A DNA stretch of 7,267 nt from Schaalia odontolytica. Its GTDB lineage: Bacteria; Actinomycetota; Actinomycetes; Actinomycetales; Actinomycetaceae. The translations under genes and the position numbers were made by a program. Of this stretch, positions 1 to 7,267 are shown piece by piece. The DNA lies in assembly GCA_958415245.1 (NCBI GenBank), contig CATYYP010000092.1, forward strand, positions 1 through 7,267, given 5' to 3'. Position 1 is the first letter of the stretch. Every line of letters begins with the position of its first letter. The notes below the pieces were generated by a model, which saw only the letters and a list, made by a program, of their open reading frames with translations, had not been told where the DNA came from and did no database searches.

Positions 1-644
1 CCATCCTGGCTCTCATCGTCGCGATCCCCCTGGGCGTGTGGCAGGCCGTCAAGAGAAATAAAGCACCCGATTACATCGTGACGATCGCGTGTCTGCTGGC
101 CTACTCGACGCCGATCTTCTTCGCGGGCCTGCTCCTCATCGTCCTCTTCTCCCAGGTGTGGCCGATCCTGCCCAACGATGCTCCGCAGGGCGAGGCCCTG
201 TCGGTCATGTGGGAACAGTGGGATCACCTGGTTCTGCCTGTGTGTGCCCTGTCGATCGGCACGATTGCCGCCTACGCGCGCTACGTGCGCTCCTCGATGG
301 TGGATAACCTCAACGAGCAGTACGTGCGTACCGCTCGCGCGAAGGGCCTGTCGGAGTTCCGCGTCGTCTTCGTTCACACGCTGCGCAACGCCATGTTCCC
401 CGTCATCACGATGATCGGCCTGTACATCCCCGCGATGTTCTGTGGCGCCCTGGTTATCGAGACGCTCTTCAACTTCAACGGCATGGGCTACCTGTACTAC
501 CAGGCGACCGGCAGGCGCGACTACCCGATTCTCCTCGGCGTCGCCCTGATCGTCTCCTTCGCGACCGTCATCGGCGCGCTCCTGGCAGACTTCCTCTATG
601 CCCTCGCTGATCCCCGTATCCGACTGGCAGGACGTGCCAAATGA
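1..644 (+). CDS. oppB: Oligopeptide/dipeptide ABC transporter permease, OppB type (5' end missing)
   Basis: This is the C-terminal part of an inner-membrane permease of the OppB/DppB family, one of two membrane subunits that form the peptide channel. The reading frame is open from base 3 at the left edge, and the residues before the GTG at 36 (ALIVAIPLG) match the conserved family segment. That GTG is therefore internal, and the real start lies outside the window. About 213 residues are visible, roughly the last two thirds of a usual 310-330 aa protein. Hydrophobic segments are seen around 75-150, 235-285, 400-465 and 530-600. The cytoplasmic coupling (EAA-type) loop is encoded at about 321-407 (YVRTARAKGL, then RNAMFPVI), and the C-terminus has the usual YALADPRIR. 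The stop overlaps the next start (ATGA), so the two subunits are translationally coupled. The peptide class transported cannot be told from the permease; a dipeptide or nickel-type importer is a less likely alternative. Confidence 0.9.
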   Translation, partial: ILALIVAIPLGVWQAVKRNKAPDYIVTIACLLAYSTPIFFAGLLLIVLFSQVWPILPNDAPQGEALSVMWEQWDHLVLPVCALSIGTIAAYARYVRSSMVDNLNEQYVRTARAKGLSEFRVVFVHTLRNAMFPVITMIGLYIPAMFCGALVIETLFNFNGMGYLYYQATGRRDYPILLGVALIVSFATVIGALLADFLYALADPRIRLAGRAK

Positions 645-1540
645 CCACCGCAACCGCACCCATCGCCGCGCCGGCCAAGGCGCGCACCGCCCGCAAGTCG
701 ACGAAGCTGCAGGGCCTGCAGGTCTTCATGGAGAACAAGCTCGCCGTCTTCGGCGTGTGCCTCATCCTCATCCTGATGGCTTTCTCCTTCATCGGCCCGA
801 TGTTCTACGTGACCGACCAGATCCACACGGACCTGTCGAACTCGGCCCTACCGCCCTCTGCCGAGCACCCGCTCGGCACAGACATGGTCGGTTACGACCA
901 GCTCGGACGCCTCATGAAGGGCGGCCAGACCTCGATCATCGTCGGCCTGTTCGCCGGTATCTTCGCCACCACGATCGGCACGCTGTACGGCGCGATCGCC
1001 GGGTTCGTGGGCGGCTGGATCGACGCGATCATGATGCGCCTCGTTGACGCGCTCATGTCCGTGCCCGTCCTGTTCCTCTTCATGCTGATCGCCACGATGA
1101 TCCCGCCGACCGTCCCGGTCCTCATCATCATCATGTCGGCTCTGTCCTGGCTGGGTACATCCCGATTGATTCGAGGCGAGGCCCTGTCCCTGCGCACGCG
1201 CGAGTACGTCGTCGCGATGCGCGGCATGGGCGGCTCGATGCCCCGAGCGATCCGGACACACATCGTCCGAAACACGATCGGCACCGTCATCGTCAACGCG
1301 ACCTTCCAGGTCGCAGACGCCGTCCTCTACGTCGCCTACCTGTCGTTCCTCGGCCTGGGCGCGCAGCCTCCCGCCACTGACTGGGGTGCCATGCTCTCCA
1401 ACAGCCAGTCGCACGTCTACTCGGGCAACTGGTGGCTGCTCTACCCGCCGGGCGTCCTCATCATCCTCCTGGTCCTGTCGTTCAACTTCATTGGCGACGG
1501 CCTGCGTGACGCCTTCGAAGTTCGACTGCGCAAGAGGTGA
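641..1540 (+). CDS. oppC: Oligopeptide/dipeptide ABC transporter permease, OppC type
   Basis: This is the second membrane subunit of the peptide importer, 299 aa and complete, a normal length for the OppC/DppC family. Residues 1-25 are a basic, alanine/threonine-rich cytoplasmic tail, and the first membrane helix lies at about 34-55. The family hallmark HPLGTDMVGYDQLGRLMKGG is at 76-95, just before the transport domain, with further hydrophobic segments near 98-122, 140-172, 214-235 and 270-286. The coupling loop that contacts the ATPase is at about 187-211 (REYVVAMRGMG). YLSFLGLGAQPPATDWG (233-249) and FNFIGDGLRD (281-290) are also family signatures. The ATG lies in an ATGA overlap with the oppB stop. 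Only a weak CAGGA (628-632) precedes it, so translation probably depends on coupling. The oppDF ATPase follows after 10 bases, consistent with one operon. Confidence 0.94.
   Translation: MTTATAPIAAPAKARTARKSTKLQGLQVFMENKLAVFGVCLILILMAFSFIGPMFYVTDQIHTDLSNSALPPSAEHPLGTDMVGYDQLGRLMKGGQTSIIVGLFAGIFATTIGTLYGAIAGFVGGWIDAIMMRLVDALMSVPVLFLFMLIATMIPPTVPVLIIIMSALSWLGTSRLIRGEALSLRTREYVVAMRGMGGSMPRAIRTHIVRNTIGTVIVNATFQVADAVLYVAYLSFLGLGAQPPATDWGAMLSNSQSHVYSGNWWLLYPPGVLIILLVLSFNFIGDGLRDAFEVRLRKR
1532..1539 (+). promoter_or_regulatory. Ribosome binding site of the fused Opp ATPase
   Basis: AAGAGGTG overlaps the last codon and stop of oppC and ends 11 bases before the ATG at 1551. It supports that start and ties translation of the ATPase to the oppC end. 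The spacing is a little longer than the usual optimum. Confidence 0.6.
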
Positions 1541-1550
1541 GCACTGAACT

Positions 1551-3602
<2,052 letters not shown>

Positions 3603-3628
3603 CACACACGTTCATGCGAACTCCATGC

Positions 3629-3664
3629 GTTACCCCCGGCCCGCTGATGCGAGCCGGGGGCAAC
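3629..3664 (+). terminator. Hairpin terminator of the opp operon
   Basis: The arms CCCCCGGC (3633-3640) and GCCGGGGG (3653-3660) pair perfectly. The inner CGC/GCG with a TGAT loop and the outer GTT/AAC extend the stem across single mismatches. It begins 26 bases after the oppDF stop. No T-run follows on the plus strand, so this is a hairpin-only terminator of the kind often seen in actinobacteria, or an mRNA 3'-end stabiliser. Confidence 0.7.
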
Positions 3665-3700
3665 GTTATGCGCGATAGCTAAGTCGACGGGCCGCTATGC

Positions 3701-3740
3701 GCGTCTGAGGGGCGCAGGGCGCGTCTGCGGGGCGCAGGGC
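3701..3740. repeat. Two tandem copies of a 20-bp GC-rich repeat
   Basis: The units 3701-3720 and 3721-3740 lie head to tail and differ at one base (A at 3708, C at 3728). Each runs from GCGTCTG to GCGCAGGGC. The second unit can fold into the small hairpin CTGCG-GGG-CGCAG; the single change weakens this in the first. A possible decayed third start (GCGTC) is at 3742-3746. The repeat lies in the non-coding stretch between two convergent operon ends. No function is evident. Confidence 0.75.
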
Positions 3741-3820
3741 TGCGTCGCCCTCCTGGTGCCCATCGCGGCCCGTACGAGGCCTCTCCGCATCATTGGCGGT
3801 ATCTGGCCGTAGAGACGCGT

Positions 3821-3850
3821 GTGGGGCACGACCACTCGGTCGTGCCCCAC
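3821..3850 (-). terminator. Strong hairpin terminator of the HU gene
   Basis: A perfect 13-bp stem (3821-3833 with 3838-3850; arms GTGGGGCACGACC and GGTCGTGCCCCAC) closes a four-base ACTC loop. It lies 24 bases beyond the HU stop on the minus strand. No T-run follows in either direction. As the stem is symmetric it may also stop plus-strand readthrough from the opp operon. Confidence 0.82.
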
Positions 3851-3874
3851 AGGCTATTCGCTAGTGTCAGCGCG

Positions 3875-4156
3875 TCACTTGGAGACGGCCTTCTTCAGCG
3901 TGGAGCCAGCGGAGAGCTTCACACCGTAGCCAGCGGGGATCTTGATCTCTTCGCCGGTGCGGGGGTTACGGCCGGTGCGGGCGGCGCGCTCAACACGCTC
4001 GACGGAGAGCAGACCGGTCACCTTGACGGCCTCGCCCTTAGCCAGGGACTCAACGAGGACGGCCTGGAAGGCGGCCAGGGCCTCGTCGGCCTTCGCCTTG
4101 GTCAGGTCGGCACGTTCGGCAATCTGAGCGACAAGCTCGGTACGGTTCACGGACAT
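3875..4156 (-). CDS. hup: HU-family DNA-binding (nucleoid) protein
   Basis: This 93-aa histone-like protein has the usual HU length; members act as dimers that bind and bend DNA and help organise the chromosome. The N-terminal helical half (MSVNRTELVAQIAERADLTKAKADEAL) forms the dimer core. The beta arm carries GRNPRTGEEIKIPAG at 62-76, with Arg63-Asn64-Pro65 at the arm tip, where the proline inserts between base pairs. The C-terminus is the usual GSTLKKAVSK. There is no lysine/alanine-rich tail like that of mycobacterial HupB. The segment GLLSVERVERAAR (48-60) replaces the GFGTF-type segment of E. coli HU and resembles other short actinobacterial HUs. The ATG is supported by TGAGGT six bases upstream (4163-4168, minus strand). 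The gene stands alone between its own hairpin terminator and an AT-rich upstream region. IHF is unlikely given the single short HU-like form. Confidence 0.96.
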   Translation of the reverse strand: MSVNRTELVAQIAERADLTKAKADEALAAFQAVLVESLAKGEAVKVTGLLSVERVERAARTGRNPRTGEEIKIPAGYGVKLSAGSTLKKAVSK

Positions 4157-4162
4157 TGAGAA

Positions 4163-4168
4163 ACCTCA
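4163..4168 (-). promoter_or_regulatory. Ribosome binding site of the HU gene
   Basis: TGAGGT on the minus strand lies six bases before the ATG at 4156-4154, fixing the HU start. Confidence 0.7.
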
Positions 4169-4211
4169 TTCCTGTTCGTTCTTGGTTACCACTGTCGTGG
4201 CCACGAATGAC

Positions 4212-4241
4212 ACACTACGAAATCTTTGGCGATTTTGCCGA
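4212..4241 (-). promoter_or_regulatory. Possible promoter of the HU gene
   Basis: On the minus strand, TCGGCA (4241-4236) and TAGTGT (4217-4212) are 18 bases apart. This is a partial match to TTGACA (4 of 6) and fits the actinobacterial TAnnnT form of the -10 box. It would start a transcript near 4205, with a leader of roughly 50 bases. The neighbourhood is markedly AT-rich, as expected for a promoter. Other weak pairs in 4260-4340 cannot be excluded. Confidence 0.35.
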
Positions 4242-4259
4242 CTTTAGGGCCAGATTTCG
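4218..4259. repeat. Inverted repeat in the HU upstream region
   Basis: CGAAATCT (4218-4225) and AGATTTCG (4252-4259) are perfect inverted copies with 26 bases between them. They bracket the proposed -35 box. Related GATTTC and CGAAAA words follow at 4262-4275. The arrangement suits a protein-binding site better than a stable RNA hairpin. An operator role is inference. Confidence 0.45.
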
Positions 4260-4399
4260 CGGATTTCACGAAAATATCTCGTTTTTTTGCTCAAAAACCG
4301 TCGATTCTGTGCGACAGATCACTCAAACTTGCCGAGTGGTTGCAATTCTGCGGAACTCAAATGCGCCGCCACCGGCACGTTTTTCGGTAACAGGAACTT

Positions 4400-4424
4400 C
4401 GCCCCACACCAGGGGCGCACCCCT
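4400..4424. other. Two mutually exclusive small hairpins
   Basis: GGGG at 4412-4415 can pair either with CCCC to its left (CGCCCC 4400-4405 with GGGGCG 4412-4417, six-base loop) or with CCCC to its right (AGGGG 4411-4415 with CCCCT 4420-4424, four-base loop). The site lies between the sugar-permease terminator and the HU gene. It has no T-run and no leader peptide that I can see. It may be chance in GC-rich DNA. Confidence 0.35.
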
Positions 4425-4460
4425 CTCATTAGACCTGACAAACATCGACGACCGACACAC

Positions 4461-4499
4461 AAAAGGGCGGGGAGCGACCGTATGGCCACTCCCCGCCCT
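4461..4499 (-). terminator. Intrinsic terminator of the sugar importer operon
   Basis: Arms 4464-4474 and 4489-4499 (core GGGCGGGGAG and CTCCCCGCCC) form an 11-bp perfect stem with a 14-base loop. On the minus strand the stem is followed at once by TTTT (4464-4461), then GTGTG. It begins 21 bases after the permease stop. This is the only hairpin in the window with a clear U-run. Confidence 0.88.
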
Positions 4500-4520
4500 G
4501 ATGAGAAGCTTCGCGATACC

Positions 4521-5696
4521 TCAGGCGGAGGCGCGCTGCTTGTTCCAGACGTCGAAGGCGACGGCCAGGAGCAGGACGGCTCCCTTGACGATCTGCTGGG
4601 TGGAGGTCGAGGCACCCATGAGCTGCATGCCGTTAGACATGACGGCCATGATGAGGCCACCGATGAGGGCGCCGGACAGGCGTCCGATACCGCCGGTCGT
4701 CGACGCACCACCGATGAAGCAGGCGGCGATGGCGTCGAGCTCGAACATGTTGCCGGCAGAGGGCTGCGCGCCGTTCATTCGCGCCGAGTAGACGACGCCC
4801 GCAACACCCGCAAGGAAGCCCATGTTGACATAGCACCAGAAGGTGACCTTCTTGACGTTGATACCGGACAGCGCGGCGGCGGACTTGTTACCACCGATCG
4901 CGTACACATCGCGGCCGAACATCGTCGAGGAGGCCAGGGTTCCGAAGACGAGAACGAGGATCGCCAGGAGGATCAGCACGATGGGCAGGCCACGCTCGGT
5001 GGAGAGCTTGTACGCGAACCACATGACGACAACGGCGGTGACGACGATCTTCGCGACGAACAGCCACATCGCCTCAACCGCCTGGTTGTAGGAGATGCGT
5101 GCACGGCGGGTGCGCACCTGCTGGTAGGCGAATCCTGCCACACCGATGCCGAAGATCACCAGGGTGAAGACGTCGAAGCCATTACCGCCCAGGAGGCCGT
5201 TGAGGAAGCCGTTGGCGATGTTGTAGTAGCCCTTGGGGAAGGGCGAAAGCGAGACGTTGTCGAGAACCTGATAGGTCAGGCCACGGAACAGAAGCATGCC
5301 GGCCAGCGTGACGATGAAGCCGGGGATGCCCACGTAGGCGACCCAGAAACCCTGGAACGCACCGATCAGGATGCCCATGACGAGGGCGGCGACGACACCA
5401 ACCCACCATGGGTAGCCCTGCTTGATGACGAGAACGCCACTGAGGGCACCGGTCACGGCCACGACCGAGCCGACGGAGAGGTCGATCTGGGCCAGGACGA
5501 TGACGAAGAGCATGCCGATCGCGAGGATCAGGATGTAGGAGTACTGCAGAACGATGTTCGTCAGGTTGCCCGACGAGAGGAAGGTGTCGGGGTTGAACGC
5601 CCAGAAGAGGACGACGATGGCGATGAACGCGATGAAGATGCCGCCCTGACGCAGGTTGGCCTTCAGCGTGTCAACCAGGCTGATTTCGGCGGTCAT
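4521..5696 (-). CDS. mmsB: Monosaccharide ABC transporter permease, MmsB/GguB/XylH type
   Basis: This 391-aa inner-membrane permease of a sugar importer (ribose/xylose/multiple-monosaccharide class) presumably works as a homodimer. Family signatures in order: [17 protein letters not shown] (69-85), [18 protein letters not shown] (123-140), [20 protein letters not shown] (265-284), then [21 protein letters not shown] (318-338) and [16 protein letters not shown] (346-361). About ten or more hydrophobic segments run from about 18 to 382. It is longer than RbsC because of an extra hydrophobic stretch at roughly 190-250, a feature of XylH/GguB-type permeases. The frame stays open upstream to 5975, but the ATG at 5696 is chosen because it sits in an ATGA overlap with the ATPase stop, has a strong AGGGAGG seven bases upstream, and starts the homologous part. 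The exact sugar cannot be read from the sequence. Confidence 0.93.
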   Translation of the reverse strand: MTAEISLVDTLKANLRQGGIFIAFIAIVVLFWAFNPDTFLSSGNLTNIVLQYSYILILAIGMLFVIVLAQIDLSVGSVVAVTGALSGVLVIKQGYPWWVGVVAALVMGILIGAFQGFWVAYVGIPGFIVTLAGMLLFRGLTYQVLDNVSLSPFPKGYYNIANGFLNGLLGGNGFDVFTLVIFGIGVAGFAYQQVRTRRARISYNQAVEAMWLFVAKIVVTAVVVMWFAYKLSTERGLPIVLILLAILVLVFGTLASSTMFGRDVYAIGGNKSAAALSGINVKKVTFWCYVNMGFLAGVAGVVYSARMNGAQPSAGNMFELDAIAACFIGGASTTGGIGRLSGALIGGLIMAVMSNGMQLMGASTSTQQIVKGAVLLLAVAFDVWNKQRASA

Positions 5697-7240
5697 TTCT
5701 GGTCCTCCCTTGCGGGTTCGATAGTCATGAGTTCCATGAGGTTTTCCTGGGTGGCGTCTTCGGCCTTGACCTCGCCGGTGATGCGACCGTACGCCAGGGT
5801 GTAGATGCGGTCCGAGACGCCGAGGACTTCCTCGAGCTCGGAGGAGATGACGATGACGGCCTTGCCTTCTTCGACCATCTTGTTGATGAGTGTGTAGATC
5901 TCGAACTTCGCGCCGACGTCGATGCCGCGCGTAGGTTCGTCGAGGATGAGGACGTCTGCGTCCGTGTAGAGCCACTTGGACAGAACGACCTTCTGCTGGT
6001 TGCCGCCCGACAGCGAGCCGGTGTTTTGGAGGACCGAGTTGGAGCGGATGTTCATCCGTTCCTTGTAGTCGGCGGCGACCGCCAGTTCCTTGTGCCCGTC
6101 GACGAGGCCTCGGCGCGAGAGCTTGAACAGGCCTGCGGTGGCCACGTTATGCCGGATGTCGTCGATGAGGTTGAGACCGTACTGCTTGCGGTCCTCGGTC
6201 GCGTATGCGATGCCGTGCTTGATCGCGTCCGAGACGGTCTTGATCTTAATCTCTTTACCGTCCTTGAAGAGCTTGCCCGAGATACGCGTACCGAAGGAGC
6301 GGCCGAAGATACTCATCGCGAGCTCGGTACGTCCGGCACCCATGAGGCCGGCAATGCCGACGACCTCGCCATGACGCACGTTGAAGGAAGCCCCGGAGAT
6401 CACGACGCGCCCTGCCTGGGACGGGTGGTAGACGGTCCAGTCCTCCACGCGGAAGACCTCCTCGCCGATCTCCACGTTGCGCTCGGGGTAGCGCTGGGTA
6501 AGATCGCGGCCGACCATGAGCGAGATGATCTTGCCCTGCGTAGAGGCGGGGTCCTTCATGTCGATCGTCTCGATGGTCTGGCCGTCGCGCAGGATCGTCG
6601 TGCGGTCGGCGATCTCGGCGATCTCTCCGAGCTTGTGGGAGATGATGACAATGGCCACGCCCTGGTCGCGCAGGCTGCGCACGAGGTCGAGGAGCTGGGC
6701 CGAGTCGTTGTCGTTGAGGGCGGCGGTGGGCTCGTCCAGGATCAGCAGGCGCACGTCCTTGGACAGCGCCTTGCCGATCTCGATGAGCTGCTGCTTGCCC
6801 ACGCCGAGCGTGCCGACCTGGGTCGTCACGTTTTCCTTCAGGCCGACCTTTTCCAGGACCTTTTCGGCGCGGTGGTTGACCTCATGCCAGTCGATGAGGC
6901 CGAGCTTTCGGGGCTTCTCAGCGCCCAGGAAGATGTTTTCCGCGATCGACAGGTAGGGAACGAGGGCCAGCTCCTGGTGAATGATGCCAATGCCGAGCGC
7001 CTCGGAGTCCTTGATGGAGCGGAATTGGACTTCCTTGCCATCGAAGATGATGGTGCCGTCGTACTGCCCGTGGGGGTAGACGCCGGAGAGAACCTTCATA
7101 AGGGTGGACTTGCCGGCACCGTTTTCGCCGCACAGGGCGTGAACTTCACCGGGGCGGACATCAAGGTTGACGTGCTTGAGGACGGGCACGCCATTGAAGC
7201 CTTTGTCGATGTCACGCATTTCCAAAATGTTCTGCGTCAT
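5693..7240 (-). CDS. mmsA: Monosaccharide ABC transporter ATP-binding protein, MmsA/GguA/XylG type
   Basis: This 515-aa tandem ATPase drives a monosaccharide importer, and its length is normal for the RbsA/XylG/GguA class. NBD1: Walker [10 protein letters not shown] 38-46, HQE 88-90, an atypical signature LGVGKQQ 145-151, Walker B LLILDEP 165-171, switch His202. NBD2: degenerate Walker [10 protein letters not shown] 298-306 (Arg in place of Lys), canonical signature LSGGNQQK 410-417, Walker [15 protein letters not shown] 430-443, and Ser467 in place of the switch histidine. These departures are normal for the class and leave one competent composite site. [13 protein letters not shown] (52-64) and [21 protein letters not shown] (98-118) point to the MmsA/XylG branch rather than RbsA. 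The start is supported by GAGGAA seven bases upstream (7248-7253), and the stop overlaps the permease start. A ChvE-like sugar-binding protein gene is expected beyond the right edge. Confidence 0.94.
   Translation of the reverse strand: MTQNILEMRDIDKGFNGVPVLKHVNLDVRPGEVHALCGENGAGKSTLMKVLSGVYPHGQYDGTIIFDGKEVQFRSIKDSEALGIGIIHQELALVPYLSIAENIFLGAEKPRKLGLIDWHEVNHRAEKVLEKVGLKENVTTQVGTLGVGKQQLIEIGKALSKDVRLLILDEPTAALNDNDSAQLLDLVRSLRDQGVAIVIISHKLGEIAEIADRTTILRDGQTIETIDMKDPASTQGKIISLMVGRDLTQRYPERNVEIGEEVFRVEDWTVYHPSQAGRVVISGASFNVRHGEVVGIAGLMGAGRTELAMSIFGRSFGTRISGKLFKDGKEIKIKTVSDAIKHGIAYATEDRKQYGLNLIDDIRHNVATAGLFKLSRRGLVDGHKELAVAADYKERMNIRSNSVLQNTGSLSGGNQQKVVLSKWLYTDADVLILDEPTRGIDVGAKFEIYTLINKMVEEGKAVIVISSELEEVLGVSDRIYTLAYGRITGEVKAEDATQENLMELMTIEPAREDQK
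5704..5710 (-). promoter_or_regulatory. Ribosome binding site that decides the permease start
   Basis: AGGGAGG on the minus strand, inside the 3' end of the ATPase gene, lies seven bases before the ATG at 5696. It favours this start over any upstream in-frame codon, which would overlap the ATPase gene extensively. Confidence 0.8.
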
Positions 7241-7247
7241 GTTTGCA

Positions 7248-7253
7248 TTCCTC
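7248..7253 (-). promoter_or_regulatory. Ribosome binding site of the sugar ATPase gene
   Basis: GAGGAA on the minus strand lies seven bases before the ATG at 7240-7238. The remaining 14 bases to the right edge show no recognisable promoter. Confidence 0.65.
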
Positions 7254-7267
7254 GAATCGGAAGGGGT

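Larger units (their letters stand above)
4157..4520. other. Intergenic region between the HU gene and the sugar-permease gene
   Basis: These 364 bases hold no convincing gene. From left to right: the HU leader and ribosome site; an AT-rich stretch of about 4211-4330 with T- and A-runs (TTTTTTT at 4282-4288, AAAAA near 4294); a plainer stretch to about 4395; a GC-rich small-hairpin cluster at 4400-4424; and the permease terminator at 4461-4499. The AT content contrasts sharply with the coding sequence on both sides. Confidence 0.7.

Noticed and set aside
36..38. GTG as the start of the first permease
   Set aside because: The frame is open to the left edge, and the residues before it belong to the conserved family segment, so the gene is simply cut by the window.
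3660..3820. A small gene between the opp terminator and the HU terminator
   Set aside because: Only very short frames without ribosome sites are present, and the repeats and hairpins account for the notable sequence.
4319..4711. A minus-strand frame of about 130 codons running from the permease gene into the intergenic region
   Set aside because: It is out of frame with the conserved permease, crosses its terminator, and has a Ser/Pro/Arg-rich composition with no motif.
4287..5804. A long open frame on the plus strand opposite the sugar permease (about 505 codons)
   Set aside because: Its product is a low-complexity Asp/Glu/His/Gly/Arg-rich string with no fold-like pattern, as expected for the antisense frame of a GC-rich membrane-protein gene. 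It starts inside the HU upstream region and runs through the strong minus-strand terminator.
5697..5975. An N-terminal extension of the sugar permease up to 5975
   Set aside because: It would overlap the end of the ATPase gene by about 280 bases with an Arg/His-rich sequence lacking homology. The ATG at 5696 has a strong ribosome site and the ATGA coupling.

Overview
The window is GC-rich bacterial DNA in which third codon positions are mostly G or C. Strong hairpins mark the gene ends, and the small HU protein has the short, tail-less form with the GRNPRTGEE motif common in Actinobacteria. A high-GC actinobacterium is the best fit. A member of the Actinomycetaceae (Actinomyces/Schaalia type) is my guess from overall style; it is not proven by anything in the window.

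Layout. Plus strand, left third (1-3602): the distal part of an oligopeptide/dipeptide ABC importer operon. It holds the 3' end of an oppB-type permease (cut by the left edge), a complete oppC-type permease joined to it by an ATGA overlap, and one long gene that fuses the OppD-like and OppF-like ATPases in a single chain. Each half of the fused ATPase carries a four-cysteine C-terminal module. A GC-rich hairpin follows. Positions 3603-3874 separate this operon from a convergent gene and hold two hairpin terminators with a 20-bp tandem repeat between them. Minus strand, centre (3875-4156): a 93-aa HU-family nucleoid protein. Upstream of it, 4157-4520 holds an AT-rich stretch with A/T tracts and an inverted repeat (probably the HU promoter region), a small GC-rich hairpin cluster, and a textbook intrinsic terminator for the next gene. 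Minus strand, right third (4521-7240): the ATPase and permease genes of a monosaccharide importer of the MmsAB/GguAB/XylGH class, again joined by an ATGA overlap. The gene for its sugar-binding protein (ChvE-like in this class) is not in view and would be expected beyond the right edge, as oppA would be beyond the left edge.

How it works together. There are two independent import systems and one chromosome-architecture gene. In the Opp system two membrane permeases (OppB, OppC) pair with one fused ATPase that supplies both nucleotide-binding domains. In the sugar system one permease, presumably a homodimer, pairs with a tandem ATPase. The two operons are separated by HU, which has its own terminator and probably its own promoter. 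No regulator, mobile element, RNA gene, CRISPR array or defence gene was seen. I regard this as a largely ordinary housekeeping/transport region. The points most worth checking are the paired four-cysteine modules in the Opp ATPase, the tandem repeat between the convergent terminators, and the structured AT-rich region upstream of HU.
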